Assembly (NCBI GenBank): GCA_018267355.1
Contig: JAFDYP010000515.1
Location: 1 to 6,421, forward strand
Reading direction: 5' to 3'
DNA from: Bacteroidota bacterium
Lineage (GTDB): Bacteria > Bacteroidota > Bacteroidia > Chitinophagales > LD1
DNA: 6,421 nucleotides
Shown here: positions 1-5,452 of the stretch, one piece after another
Numbering within the stretch: position 1 is the stretch's first letter
Layout: the number at the start of each line of letters is the position of its first letter
The notes under the pieces: model-generated
The model's input: the letters and a program-made list of their open reading frames with translations, nothing else
Told to the model about the DNA's origin: nothing
The model's database searches: none
Program-made: the position numbers and the translations under genes

Positions 1-609
1 ATGAACATAAGAATGGAAGAGCCACAAGTACCTGGCAAACCGGATGAGCTGATCGAGAAGTTTGCCGGAGGTGCCAAGTTTGACAATAAATTTCTGGAGC
101 AGCGCAGGGTATTCCTGTGGGGGCCGGTCACAGATGAATCTTCGGAGCGGGTGGTAAACAGGCTCCTGTTTCTGGAGGCCAACGATCCGGGCAAGGACAT
201 ATTTTTTTACATCAACTCGCCGGGCGGCGTGGTGACATCAGGCATGGTAGTGTATGACGTGATGAAGATGATCTCGTCTCCTGTACATACTATCTGCATG
301 GGCCTGGCTGCCTCTATGGGCTCGATCCTGCTCAGCGGTGGAGTGAAGGGTAAAAGACTGATCTGGCCACACGGCAGGGTGATGATACACCAGCCATCTA
401 TAGGTGGCATGTACGGTCAGGCTACGGATATCGAGATCACAGCGCGTGAGATAGACAAGACCCGCCTGATGAGCGCCGAGATACTGGCTGAGAATACCGG
501 CAAGAGCGTAGAGCAGATCCTCGCAGACTTTGACCGCGACTACTGGATGGGCGCCAAAGAGGCTGTGGCATACGGTATAGTAGACGGCATAGCAGACAAG
601 CTGATCTAA
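1..609 (+). CDS. clpP: ATP-dependent Clp protease proteolytic subunit (ClpP family, S14)
   Basis: This encodes a 202-residue cytoplasmic serine peptidase of the ClpP family, which forms double-heptamer barrels and degrades proteins fed in by AAA+ unfoldases such as ClpX. The whole fold is recognisable. The oxyanion-loop region INSPGG lies at 71-76, the nucleophile Ser105 in GLAASMGS, His130 in MIHQPS, and Asp180 in the DRDYW segment, aligning with the E. coli triad Ser97/His122/Asp171. The handle segment [13 protein letters not shown] (139-151) and the ending [11 protein letters not shown] are typical. One residue is inserted after the catalytic His relative to E. coli. The C-terminus stops just after the core, and the N-terminal part ([11 protein letters not shown]) departs from the usual FLG pattern. 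It may therefore be a second ClpP paralog rather than the housekeeping copy. The ATG coincides with the first base of the window, so a more upstream start cannot be excluded. A strong terminator follows. No unfoldase gene is adjacent. Confidence 0.95.
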   Translation: MNIRMEEPQVPGKPDELIEKFAGGAKFDNKFLEQRRVFLWGPVTDESSERVVNRLLFLEANDPGKDIFFYINSPGGVVTSGMVVYDVMKMISSPVHTICMGLAASMGSILLSGGVKGKRLIWPHGRVMIHQPSIGGMYGQATDIEITAREIDKTRLMSAEILAENTGKSVEQILADFDRDYWMGAKEAVAYGIVDGIADKLI

Positions 610-631
610 ACTGATTTGATAATACACGTAG

Positions 632-678
632 ACCGCAGGTGACGCCGGCATCGAGCCTTTTGTCAGCTGCGGTTTTTT
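632..678 (+). terminator. Intrinsic terminator after clpP
   Basis: A 12-bp stem is formed by ACCGCAGGTGAC (632-643) and GTCAGCTGCGGT (662-673), with a single mismatch. It has an 18-nt loop and is followed by six T residues (673-678). There is no T-tract on the opposite strand, so it acts on plus-strand transcripts. It lies only about 15 nt before the next start codon at 694, so transcription of that next gene must either read through or begin within or very near the terminator. Confidence 0.8.
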
Positions 679-693
679 ATTTCTTATTTTCAC

Positions 694-1110
694 ATGAAAA
701 GCAGTATGGCGCTCAACGACCAGAATATAGAGATCGCAAAACTCCAGAAGGATATCATCAGCCGGCTGGGTATCAGCCAGGATAATGCGATATTTAACTT
801 CAAGCAGAAGAATGATGTGGTCCGCTTTGACCTCGTGACCATCAATCCGAAGCATGAGCAGTCATTCCTCTTCCACACCGTACACGGCACGGACAAGGTA
901 GACGCCCTGCGCAAGATGCTCGAATACATCAATGAGCACTATGCCAAAGAGGGCAGCATGACCATCCAGTGGATCAAAATAGGCGACAATAAGCTCCATA
1001 CATCCTACTTCCGCGCCAAGAATATGTACGACGCCCTGGACAAATTCTACTATGAGCGCGATATGAACCAGTACAAGATCTTCTCGATCACGCTGAATCC
1101 GGTCAGCTAA
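694..1110 (+). CDS. Hypothetical protein, 138 aa, family not recognised
   Basis: This is a coding frame with the same codon habits as its neighbours (many ATC/ATA, CTG and GGC codons). The 138-residue product has no signal peptide or membrane segment, so it is probably cytoplasmic. An amphipathic helical start (residues 8-25, NIEIAKLQKDIISRLG) is followed by an alternating beta/alpha pattern: FNFKQKNDVVRFDLVTINP, then a helix (VDALRKMLEYINEHYAK), a strand (MTIQWIKIG), a second helix (MYDALDKFYYER) and a last strand (KIFSITLNPVS). That suggests a small compact alpha/beta domain. I do not recognise the family and propose no function. Start choice is between ATG 694 and ATG 706 (MALNDQN); neither has a good Shine-Dalgarno. 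The start follows the clpP terminator closely, so it is unlikely to be tightly co-transcribed with clpP. It converges with the minus-strand gene at 1174-1605. Confidence 0.75.
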   Translation: MKSSMALNDQNIEIAKLQKDIISRLGISQDNAIFNFKQKNDVVRFDLVTINPKHEQSFLFHTVHGTDKVDALRKMLEYINEHYAKEGSMTIQWIKIGDNKLHTSYFRAKNMYDALDKFYYERDMNQYKIFSITLNPVS

Positions 1111-1111
1111 A

Positions 1112-1149
1112 TAAAAAAGCCCCAGCCTCTCTCGGGAAGAAACCGGGGC
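1112..1149 (-). terminator. Intrinsic terminator for the minus-strand gene at 1174-1605
   Basis: Read on the minus strand, GCCCCGG (1149-1143) pairs with CTGGGGC (1125-1119) in a 7-bp stem with one G-U pair. It is followed immediately by six T residues (1118-1113). The plus strand has the same stem but no T-run after it, so it would be at best a weak terminator for the gene ending at 1110. Confidence 0.75.
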
Positions 1150-1173
1150 GTCAATACAAGTTTATTGTTTACC

Positions 1174-1605
1174 TCAAAATAGCCCTGCCGCTACCGGCTG
1201 TGCCTCTACCGGCTTCACCGCGTCTATGAAGAAGAGGTTGGTATTGTAGTCTACTTTCCACTCGCCCACTTCATTTTCGTAGAAAGAGCGGTCCAGCTTC
1301 AGCATACAGTGCTGCAGGCATACGGCCTTGCCAAAGATGTGCTTCAGGTTCAGGTTGACCGGTACGGCGTGTGGACGCTTGAAGGCATCCATGATCAGGT
1401 AGATGATCTCCTGGCCTACCTTGCCGGAGTGCTTCAGCAGCTGGTAGAGGTTTTTCTTATTGGTGATATACTGAGCGAACTCAGTTTTGCCATTGATCTC
1501 TATCTCGCCGATCAGCGTGACTTCTTCAGATGTAAAGAACTCTATCTCAGAGAAATGGATCTTATTCCTGACGATGGACGGTTGCTTTTGTTCTATGGCT
1601 TTCAT
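1174..1605 (-). CDS. Hypothetical protein, 143 aa, family not recognised
   Basis: The frame is open to 1653, but I place the start at ATG 1603-1605 (MKAIEQKQPSIVRNK). The upstream extension (MRSVLVISCYH...) would run into the dyad and A/T-rich promoter zone of the intergenic region and reads like non-coding sequence. The 143-residue product has no signal peptide or membrane helix. Short charged strands (KIHFSEIEFFTSEEVTLIGEIEING) are followed by a helix (NLYQLLKHSGKVGQEIIYLIMDAFK), a central segment with two nearby Cys residues (AVCLQHCMLKLD), and a strand-rich end (EWKVDYNTNLFFIDAVKP) finishing in a small hydrophobic tail. I do not recognise the family. It is transcribed divergently from the candidate RNA and the WYL regulator gene, and ends at its own terminator. 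No clear Bacteroidota-type promoter was found for it. A role linked to the divergent regulator is possible but is only inference from position. Confidence 0.75.
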   Translation of the reverse strand: MKAIEQKQPSIVRNKIHFSEIEFFTSEEVTLIGEIEINGKTEFAQYITNKKNLYQLLKHSGKVGQEIIYLIMDAFKRPHAVPVNLNLKHIFGKAVCLQHCMLKLDRSFYENEVGEWKVDYNTNLFFIDAVKPVEAQPVAAGLF

Positions 1606-1645
1606 CTCGATTAGTTTTAAATGATAACACGAAATAACAAGCACA

Positions 1646-1666
1646 CTACGCAATCAATTTGCGCAG
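1646..1666. promoter_or_regulatory. Dyad symmetric, operator-like site
   Basis: The 21-bp element has arms CGCAA (1649-1653) and TTGCG (1659-1663) around a 5-bp spacer. Flanking CT/AG extends the symmetry to 7 of 8 positions per arm. It sits 40-60 bp upstream of the minus-strand gene start, and its right arm overlaps the TTTG (1658-1661) of the plus-strand promoter candidate. A protein bound here could affect both directions. The WYL regulator encoded at 1871 is a candidate binder, but nothing in the sequence proves it. Confidence 0.4.
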
Positions 1667-1688
1667 TAAAAAATATTTTTTAATTTTC
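1658..1688 (+). promoter_or_regulatory. Bacteroidota-type promoter candidate for the 1692-1780 RNA
   Basis: TTTG (1658-1661) is followed after exactly 19 bp by TAATTTTC (1681-1688). This matches the known Bacteroidota consensus TTTG-N19-TAnnTTTG at all but the last fixed base. Placing the -7 box at about -11 to -4 puts the start near G1692, the first bases of the GC-rich foldable region. The spacer contains the A/T palindrome at 1667-1682. Confidence 0.45.
1667..1682. repeat. Perfect 16-bp A/T palindrome
   Basis: TAAAAAATATTTTTTA is perfectly self-complementary and lies between the operator-like dyad and the foldable RNA region. It falls in the promoter spacer and ends in the first two bases of the -7 box. 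Such tracts are often curved or easily melted DNA. On the minus strand its T-run could also act as a weak stop for transcripts entering from the right. Confidence 0.5.
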
Positions 1689-1691
1689 TTC

Positions 1692-1780
1692 GGTTCCCGT
1701 CCACCTATGTACGGCAAGGTGGGTGCCAAAGGCTCGGGACTGTGCAGATTACATATGCACATCCCGATGAAACTTTTTTT
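1692..1780 (+). ncRNA. Candidate structured RNA (free small RNA or switch-like leader), about 89 nt
   Basis: This stretch is GC-rich between A/T-rich flanks, encodes nothing, and has mutually supporting helices. TCCCG (1695-1699) pairs with CGGGA (1735-1739) and encloses CCACC/GGTGG (1701-1705 with 1718-1722) and a GCC-AAA-GGC mini-hairpin (1725-1733), giving a three-way junction. TGTGCA/TGCACA (1741-1746 with 1756-1761) forms a separate hairpin. If the transcript began further upstream, TTTCTTCGG (1685-1693) could also pair with CCGATGAAA (1764-1772), with one mismatch, as a closing stem. CGGGA can alternatively pair with TCCCG at 1762-1766, extending the last hairpin, so two folds compete. 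A run of seven T residues (1774-1780) marks the 3' end. I do not recognise a known riboswitch, SRP, tmRNA, RNase P or tRNA signature. A 6S-like RNA of the Flavobacteria type is a possible alternative. The helices are seen; the function is inference. Confidence 0.5.
1735..1780 (+). terminator. Intrinsic terminator ending the candidate RNA
   Basis: CGGGA (1735-1739) plus TGTGCA (1741-1746) pairs with TGCACA (1756-1761) plus TCCCG (1762-1766): 11 bp with one bulged C and a 9-nt loop. Seven T residues follow after a 7-nt gap (1774-1780). The gap is longer than usual. However, the alternative closing stem ending at 1772 would place the T-run directly behind a helix, so either fold could stop transcription about 90 bp before the WYL gene. 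Confidence 0.5.
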
Positions 1781-1870
1781 GAAAACCTGTTTGGATTGAT
1801 TATATTCTATCGTAGTGCGGTGCTAGAATAGACGGTCACACCGACTAAACCTGACAAGAGATACACAGAT

Positions 1871-2869
1871 ATGTCACTGAATAAAGATGCCTTTGCCAGA
1901 TACCGCCTGATAGACGAGCGTATGCGCAAGAAGCCGGATCCAAGACTGGAGGACCTGATCAAATATGTGAGCGAGCACCTGGATAAACCGGTCTCCCGCC
2001 GCACCATCCAGCTAGATATACAGGAGATGCGCTACAGCCAGGCGCTGAAGTTTATGGCGCCTATCGTCTTTGACCGTGGGGCGCATAGCTACCGCTACTC
2101 AGATGCTACCTATTCTATCAATAACCTGCCCGTGACGGCAGACGACCTGCACGGCCTTGAGTTTGCTATCAGCCTGCTCGACCAGTTCAAAGAGCTGCCA
2201 GCCATCAAAGAGTTTGAAGAGGCCATCATGAAGATAGCTGAGACGGTGCGCTTCAATAAACAATCACGAGGAGAGGACAAGATCATCCAGTTTGACCGGC
2301 CCAATAGCTATCGCGGCATAGAGTACTTTGAGCCGCTGGTGCGCGCCATCCGCGAGCGCCGCAGGGTGAAGCTATCGTACCGCAAGTTTGATGATGAAAA
2401 GGCCAAAGAGCACATCATAGAGCCATACGTACTGCGTGAATCCAAGGGCCGCTTTTATCTATTAGGCAATGTGAATGAAGGCAAAATAGCTAAGGTGAAG
2501 ACCTACGCGTTTGATCGCTTCGCAGGTTTGCAGGTGACAGATAAAACGTTTGACGGCAAAGCCTTTGACAGTGAGAAGTACTTTCAGAATGTATACGGCA
2601 TCTCTGAGGGTGCCGGCAAGGCGGAGACAGTGGTCCTGGCCTTCACACCGGTGCAGGCCAAGTATATCCAGTCGCAGCCGCTGCACCACTCACAGCAGGT
2701 AGTAAGGGAGACAAAAACAGAGACACACATCAGTCTCAGTGTGATGGTCAATCATGAGCTGGTGAGCCAGCTGCTCAGCTATGGTGCCAATGTGCGCGTG
2801 CTACGCCCAGCCTCGCTGGCAGAAAAGGTTAAAGACGAGTTAAAAAAATCACTGTCGCAATATCCTTAG
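1871..2869 (+). CDS. HTH transcriptional regulator with WYL domain
   Basis: This 332-residue cytoplasmic regulator has the YafY/PafC-like architecture. An N-terminal winged-helix DNA-binding part (about 8-80) contains the recognition-helix-like stretch VSRRTIQLDIQEM (41-53) and the following wing. A linker helix region (90-130) leads to a WYL domain (about 150-225), recognisable from EPLVRAIRERRRVKLSYRKF, EPYVLRESKGRFYLLG (here FYL at 195-197 replaces the name-giving WYL) and the arginine-bearing segment TYAFDRF (211-217). A C-terminal WCX-type extension (about 250-328) ends with ASLAEKVKDELKK. WYL domains in other regulators sense nucleic acids or other ligands and often control DNA-damage or defence genes; the ligand here is unknown. 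The ATG at 1871 has no clear Shine-Dalgarno. A weak promoter-like TTTG (1790-1793) with TAGTGCGG 19 bp later lies upstream. Two further genes follow at 38 and 10 bp and may share its transcript. Confidence 0.9.
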   Translation: MSLNKDAFARYRLIDERMRKKPDPRLEDLIKYVSEHLDKPVSRRTIQLDIQEMRYSQALKFMAPIVFDRGAHSYRYSDATYSINNLPVTADDLHGLEFAISLLDQFKELPAIKEFEEAIMKIAETVRFNKQSRGEDKIIQFDRPNSYRGIEYFEPLVRAIRERRRVKLSYRKFDDEKAKEHIIEPYVLRESKGRFYLLGNVNEGKIAKVKTYAFDRFAGLQVTDKTFDGKAFDSEKYFQNVYGISEGAGKAETVVLAFTPVQAKYIQSQPLHHSQQVVRETKTETHISLSVMVNHELVSQLLSYGANVRVLRPASLAEKVKDELKKSLSQYP

Positions 2870-2907
2870 CCGGAATAAATGCTTAATTTACCCTCAAAAT
2901 CAACGTC

Positions 2908-3270
2908 ATGCCAAACGGAAGAAAAAACAAGCCCATAGCAGGATACCATATCTTGATGCTGCTCTCAGCGGTAGACCACAAGTTTAGCGTGGCGGAGGAC
3001 CGCATCATAGCGGAGTATGTAGCAGAGAACTTCCCCATACCTGTGAGTCTGGATAAGGAGCTCGAGTATATCAGCGCGCTGAAAGAGGAGGACTACATGC
3101 TGCACTTCCAGAAGTGCATGGATGACTTCTACCTGGACTCTACTGATGAAGAGCGCCTGCACCTCATTGATTTTGCTATCAAGCTGACCAAAGCTACCCG
3201 ACCTATCACCAAAGAAGAAAACATCTACCTCAGCGAACTCTACAATGAATGGACTGAGACGGTAGAATAA
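2908..3270 (+). CDS. TerB-like small helical protein
   Basis: The 120-residue soluble, all-helical protein lacks a signal peptide. It resembles the TerB (tellurite-resistance TerB-like) helical fold. A first segment, GYHILMLLSAVDHKFSVAEDRII, has the family's acidic pattern (Asp23 and Glu30), and a symmetric later segment, AIKLTKATRPITKEENIYLSEL (90-111), sits where the second acidic turn belongs, although its usual Asp is replaced. Family members bind metal or act as stress-related scaffolds; no tellurite-resistance operon is present here, so I would not infer tellurite resistance. It starts 38 bp after the WYL gene with no terminator between, and the next gene begins 10 bp after its stop, which suggests a three-gene operon. 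A general helical hypothetical protein is the alternative. Confidence 0.6.
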   Translation: MPNGRKNKPIAGYHILMLLSAVDHKFSVAEDRIIAEYVAENFPIPVSLDKELEYISALKEEDYMLHFQKCMDDFYLDSTDEERLHLIDFAIKLTKATRPITKEENIYLSELYNEWTETVE

Positions 3271-3280
3271 ACCATCCTAC

Positions 3281-4039
3281 ATGCACCGGCTGAGAACTGC
3301 CATACTCCTGCTGACCCTCTCAGCATCGCCGGCGCTATATGCCCAGACTAAAAGTACGTCTGCCACTATCAAGGGCACCACAAAGATCAACAGTGAGATA
3401 TACATCCCCCTGCGCGAGCGCGAGGAGGTGCAGGTGATCCCGCTGGTAGATACGCTGGACTGTGAGAAGGAATACCTCTTTCGCCTGCGGTTTGCGAGCA
3501 AGTACACTTTCTCAGAGCTTTTCTTTGACAAGGGGCTGGCTACAAGGGTAGACTCCTTCCTATCTATCAGGCCACGATCGGCCCGCACGGAGGGCGTAGA
3601 TACTGCCACCCTGCGCATCATCGGTTTCTCAAACAATAACCGGATATTATTGTATCACAGGTTTATCCTGCTGCCACATGTCAGGGTATTCCCCGTTTTG
3701 AATCCCAATAAGGATAACAATATCACTGTAGGCCATCTGGCCCTGGAGCGGGATATGATCTACAGCAAGAAGGACTTTCCGGATAAGTGTTCATTTGGCT
3801 ATGAAGAGAATGGAAGGTTCAATAAGGACAATGTGATCACAGGTATCACCATCTCTCTGGTCAATAGACACCTGTCCAAAAATTTCTATGTGAAAGGAGA
3901 CGTACCGACGGAGGAGATGATACGAGAGGTACACAAAGTAGGCAGGGGTACTACCATGTACATACGCCTGGATATCAAAAATGGCCGAAGGGCAAAAAGC
4001 GTCTGGACACGCTTCACACTGGATGACGGCGGGCAGTGA
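3281..4039 (+). CDS. Secreted/periplasmic protein with possible GldM-C-like domain
   Basis: The 252-residue protein has a clear Sec signal peptide: basic MHRLR, hydrophobic AILLLTLSAS, and a likely cut after ALYA before Gln22. The mature part is beta-rich with two cysteines (Cys61, Cys170) and no membrane segment. The region from about 150 to 247 (GHLALERDMIYSKKDF, then GITISLVNRHLSKNFYVKGD, VPTEEMIREVHKVGRGTTMYIRLDIKNG, and a final strand VWTRFTL) follows the pattern of the C-terminal Ig-like domain of GldM. That pattern is a strand, a 'promoted' Thr-Glu-containing helix, a Gly-rich turn, an 'I-x-I-x-x-I' strand and a closing basic strand. GldM is the periplasmic shaft of the type IX secretion and gliding machinery. 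No TM anchor or other gld gene is present here, so this would be a stand-alone relative. The match is pattern-level and from memory. It lies 10 bp after the TerB-like gene and ends 5 bp from the convergent exonuclease gene. Confidence 0.7.
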   Translation: MHRLRTAILLLTLSASPALYAQTKSTSATIKGTTKINSEIYIPLREREEVQVIPLVDTLDCEKEYLFRLRFASKYTFSELFFDKGLATRVDSFLSIRPRSARTEGVDTATLRIIGFSNNNRILLYHRFILLPHVRVFPVLNPNKDNNITVGHLALERDMIYSKKDFPDKCSFGYEENGRFNKDNVITGITISLVNRHLSKNFYVKGDVPTEEMIREVHKVGRGTTMYIRLDIKNGRRAKSVWTRFTLDDGGQ

Positions 4040-4044
4040 TGCTT

Positions 4045-5385
4045 CTAGAAGTTGATGATCTTAAGGCCCTTGCCCTTGCGTAGTTCCTGGCGGATGATCT
4101 TCTGTATCTCCAGGTCATCCTCATATGGTGTGATACTGGCCCGCAGGCTCTCTGTATTGACAGGCGTGAGCTCCGGGCAGATATAGCCCATACCGAGGTA
4201 GACGCTGTTCTCGACGCAGATCACGGAGTTTTCATCCGGGCGGCGGCCATCACCTACTATGAAGAAGTTAGAGTTCTTATACAGGTATTTCCTGACAGCC
4301 TTATCGATCTTCTCGTTGTATGACTTTTTGCAATTCTCCCGCTGCTCCGGTTCGGTTATTTTTTTCAGCAGTGAAAACTGTACCTGCAGGTGGCCCTCTA
4401 CTATGATCTTGTGCAGTACTTTCTGCGCGGTGCCCCGGCTCTGAAACTTCAAAGTGACCTCACCGTCCGCAAATTCTATTTTCTCTACACGCAGGTGCTT
4501 GAATCCCTCCTGGTCAGTAATGATAAAGATGGCAGATGTGAGCTTATATTCTTTGGGCCGCTTGTTGAATTCTGGCAGCAGTTTCTTGACCTCATGGTAG
4601 GCGCCGAGGCGAGCCATGAGCTCATTGCCGGTAGGCTGGTAGTCTATCTGCGTGATAGCCTCATGGGCCCTCTGCCGCTCAGGGAGGCCCTCCGCCTTAT
4701 TGAAAAATTTGATCACCTCCCTGCGCACATTCTTAGAGGCTTCGATGAATAGTATCTTATCCGTAGCATCTTTGAGGTAGAAATAGCCCGGTTCCTCAGG
4801 TAGCTTTTCTATCTCGCCCAGTGTGATATTGGGAGGCAGGATAGACGGATCTATGCCGTGGTTCATCTCTATCTCCAGATACTTTTTGGCATTGCTCTGC
4901 TTGAGTATGAGGCTGAGCAGCTTGACAGTGGCCTCTACGTCTCCCAGTGCGCGGTGGCGGTTCTCGATGGTGATCCCCAGCGACTCACACAGAGAGCCGA
5001 GGCTGTAGGATGTAAAGCCCGGCAGGACTTTGCGTGAGAGATTGACAGTGTCGACCTGTTTGCGTACAAAGTCTATACCCAGCCGCTTGTACTCACTGCG
5101 CACCATGCCATAGTCAAACTTGACATTGTGCGCTACAAATATCTTCTCGCGGGTGATCTCCAGTATTTTCTCCTGTATCTCCTCAAAAGAGGGCGCGTGA
5201 CGCACCATTTTATCTGTGATACCGGTCAGCTGGGTCACATATTTGTCTATATTGCGATGCGGATTGACCAGTGAGGAATATTGCTCCAGGATATTTTCAC
5301 CGTCAAAGACGATGACAGCGATCTCTATGATCCTGTCTACAGAGGGGCTGCCCCCGGTGGTCTCGACATCTATGACGGCGTACAT
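4045..5385 (-). CDS. DnaQ-like DEDDh exonuclease fused to a degenerate GIY-YIG domain
   Basis: This is a 446-residue cytoplasmic protein. Residues 1-165 form a 3'-5' exonuclease of the DnaQ/PolIII-epsilon type with all motifs: Asp6 and Glu8 in VIDVETTG, Asp91 in FVAHNVKFD, and His144 and Asp149 in HRALGD. Residues 195-285 align with the GIY-YIG nuclease domain of UvrC and Cho (LPEEPGYFYL, then ILFIEASKNVRREVIKFF, then GNELMARLGAYHEVKKLLPEFN). GIY has become GYF and YIG has become FIE, the catalytic Arg aligns with Glu223, and the catalytic Glu with Ala262; only the Asn (Asn274) remains. Residues 290-446 are a further domain typical of this Bacteroidota fusion family. The protein probably trims DNA 3' ends in repair or replication, with the second domain reduced to a binding module. 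A perfect TAnnTTTG box lies 7 nt before the ATG. The 5-bp gap to the convergent gene leaves no room for a terminator. Confidence 0.9.
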   Translation of the reverse strand: MYAVIDVETTGGSPSVDRIIEIAVIVFDGENILEQYSSLVNPHRNIDKYVTQLTGITDKMVRHAPSFEEIQEKILEITREKIFVAHNVKFDYGMVRSEYKRLGIDFVRKQVDTVNLSRKVLPGFTSYSLGSLCESLGITIENRHRALGDVEATVKLLSLILKQSNAKKYLEIEMNHGIDPSILPPNITLGEIEKLPEEPGYFYLKDATDKILFIEASKNVRREVIKFFNKAEGLPERQRAHEAITQIDYQPTGNELMARLGAYHEVKKLLPEFNKRPKEYKLTSAIFIITDQEGFKHLRVEKIEFADGEVTLKFQSRGTAQKVLHKIIVEGHLQVQFSLLKKITEPEQRENCKKSYNEKIDKAVRKYLYKNSNFFIVGDGRRPDENSVICVENSVYLGMGYICPELTPVNTESLRASITPYEDDLEIQKIIRQELRKGKGLKIINF

Positions 5386-5392
5386 CGGGGGG

Positions 5393-5400
5393 CAAACGTA
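5393..5400 (-). promoter_or_regulatory. -7 promoter box TACGTTTG for the exonuclease gene
   Basis: On the minus strand TACGTTTG (5400 down to 5393) matches the Bacteroidota -7 consensus TAnnTTTG at every fixed base. It ends 7 nt before the ATG, so the transcript would start at about 5389 and carry a leader of only about four bases. No TTTG is seen at the usual 19-bp distance upstream, which lowers confidence. A chance match in GC-rich sequence is less likely than in A/T-rich DNA. Confidence 0.45.
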
Positions 5401-5452
5401 CGGAATAATAAGAACCGCAGACCGTCCGATTGTTAAGATTGGTTGAAAAAAA

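Noticed and set aside
238..855. 205-codon open frame on the minus strand across the end of clpP and the next gene
   Set aside because: It is antisense to two well-supported genes and crosses their terminator. The translation is rich in His/Cys/Tyr with no family resemblance.
1309..1614. 101-codon open frame on the plus strand
   Set aside because: It is fully antisense to the 1174-1605 gene, which has its own terminator and a coherent start; the plus-strand frame has no promoter or terminator.
1606..1653. 16-residue N-terminal extension of the 1174-1605 gene
   Set aside because: It would place coding sequence in the dyad and A/T-rich regulatory zone; the internal Met gives a more natural soluble N-terminus.
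1691..1772. Known RNA classes: tRNA T-arm (GGTTCCCGTCC), hammerhead (GATGAAAC), SRP or ZTP-type motifs
   Set aside because: The T-loop lacks the required TTCRA pattern and there is no acceptor stem or CCA. The hammerhead core CTGATGA is absent. SRP loop and ZTP consensus strings are not present.
2908..3270. Tellurite-resistance assignment for the TerB-like protein
   Set aside because: Only the fold pattern is suggested; no other ter genes are nearby and the second acidic motif is incomplete.
3277..3636. 119-codon open frame on the minus strand
   Set aside because: It is antisense to the secreted-protein gene and very rich in Ser/Arg, typical of a frame shadow.
4390..4752. 120-codon open frame on the plus strand
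   Set aside because: It is a shadow of the exonuclease gene, whose motifs are unmistakable on the minus strand.
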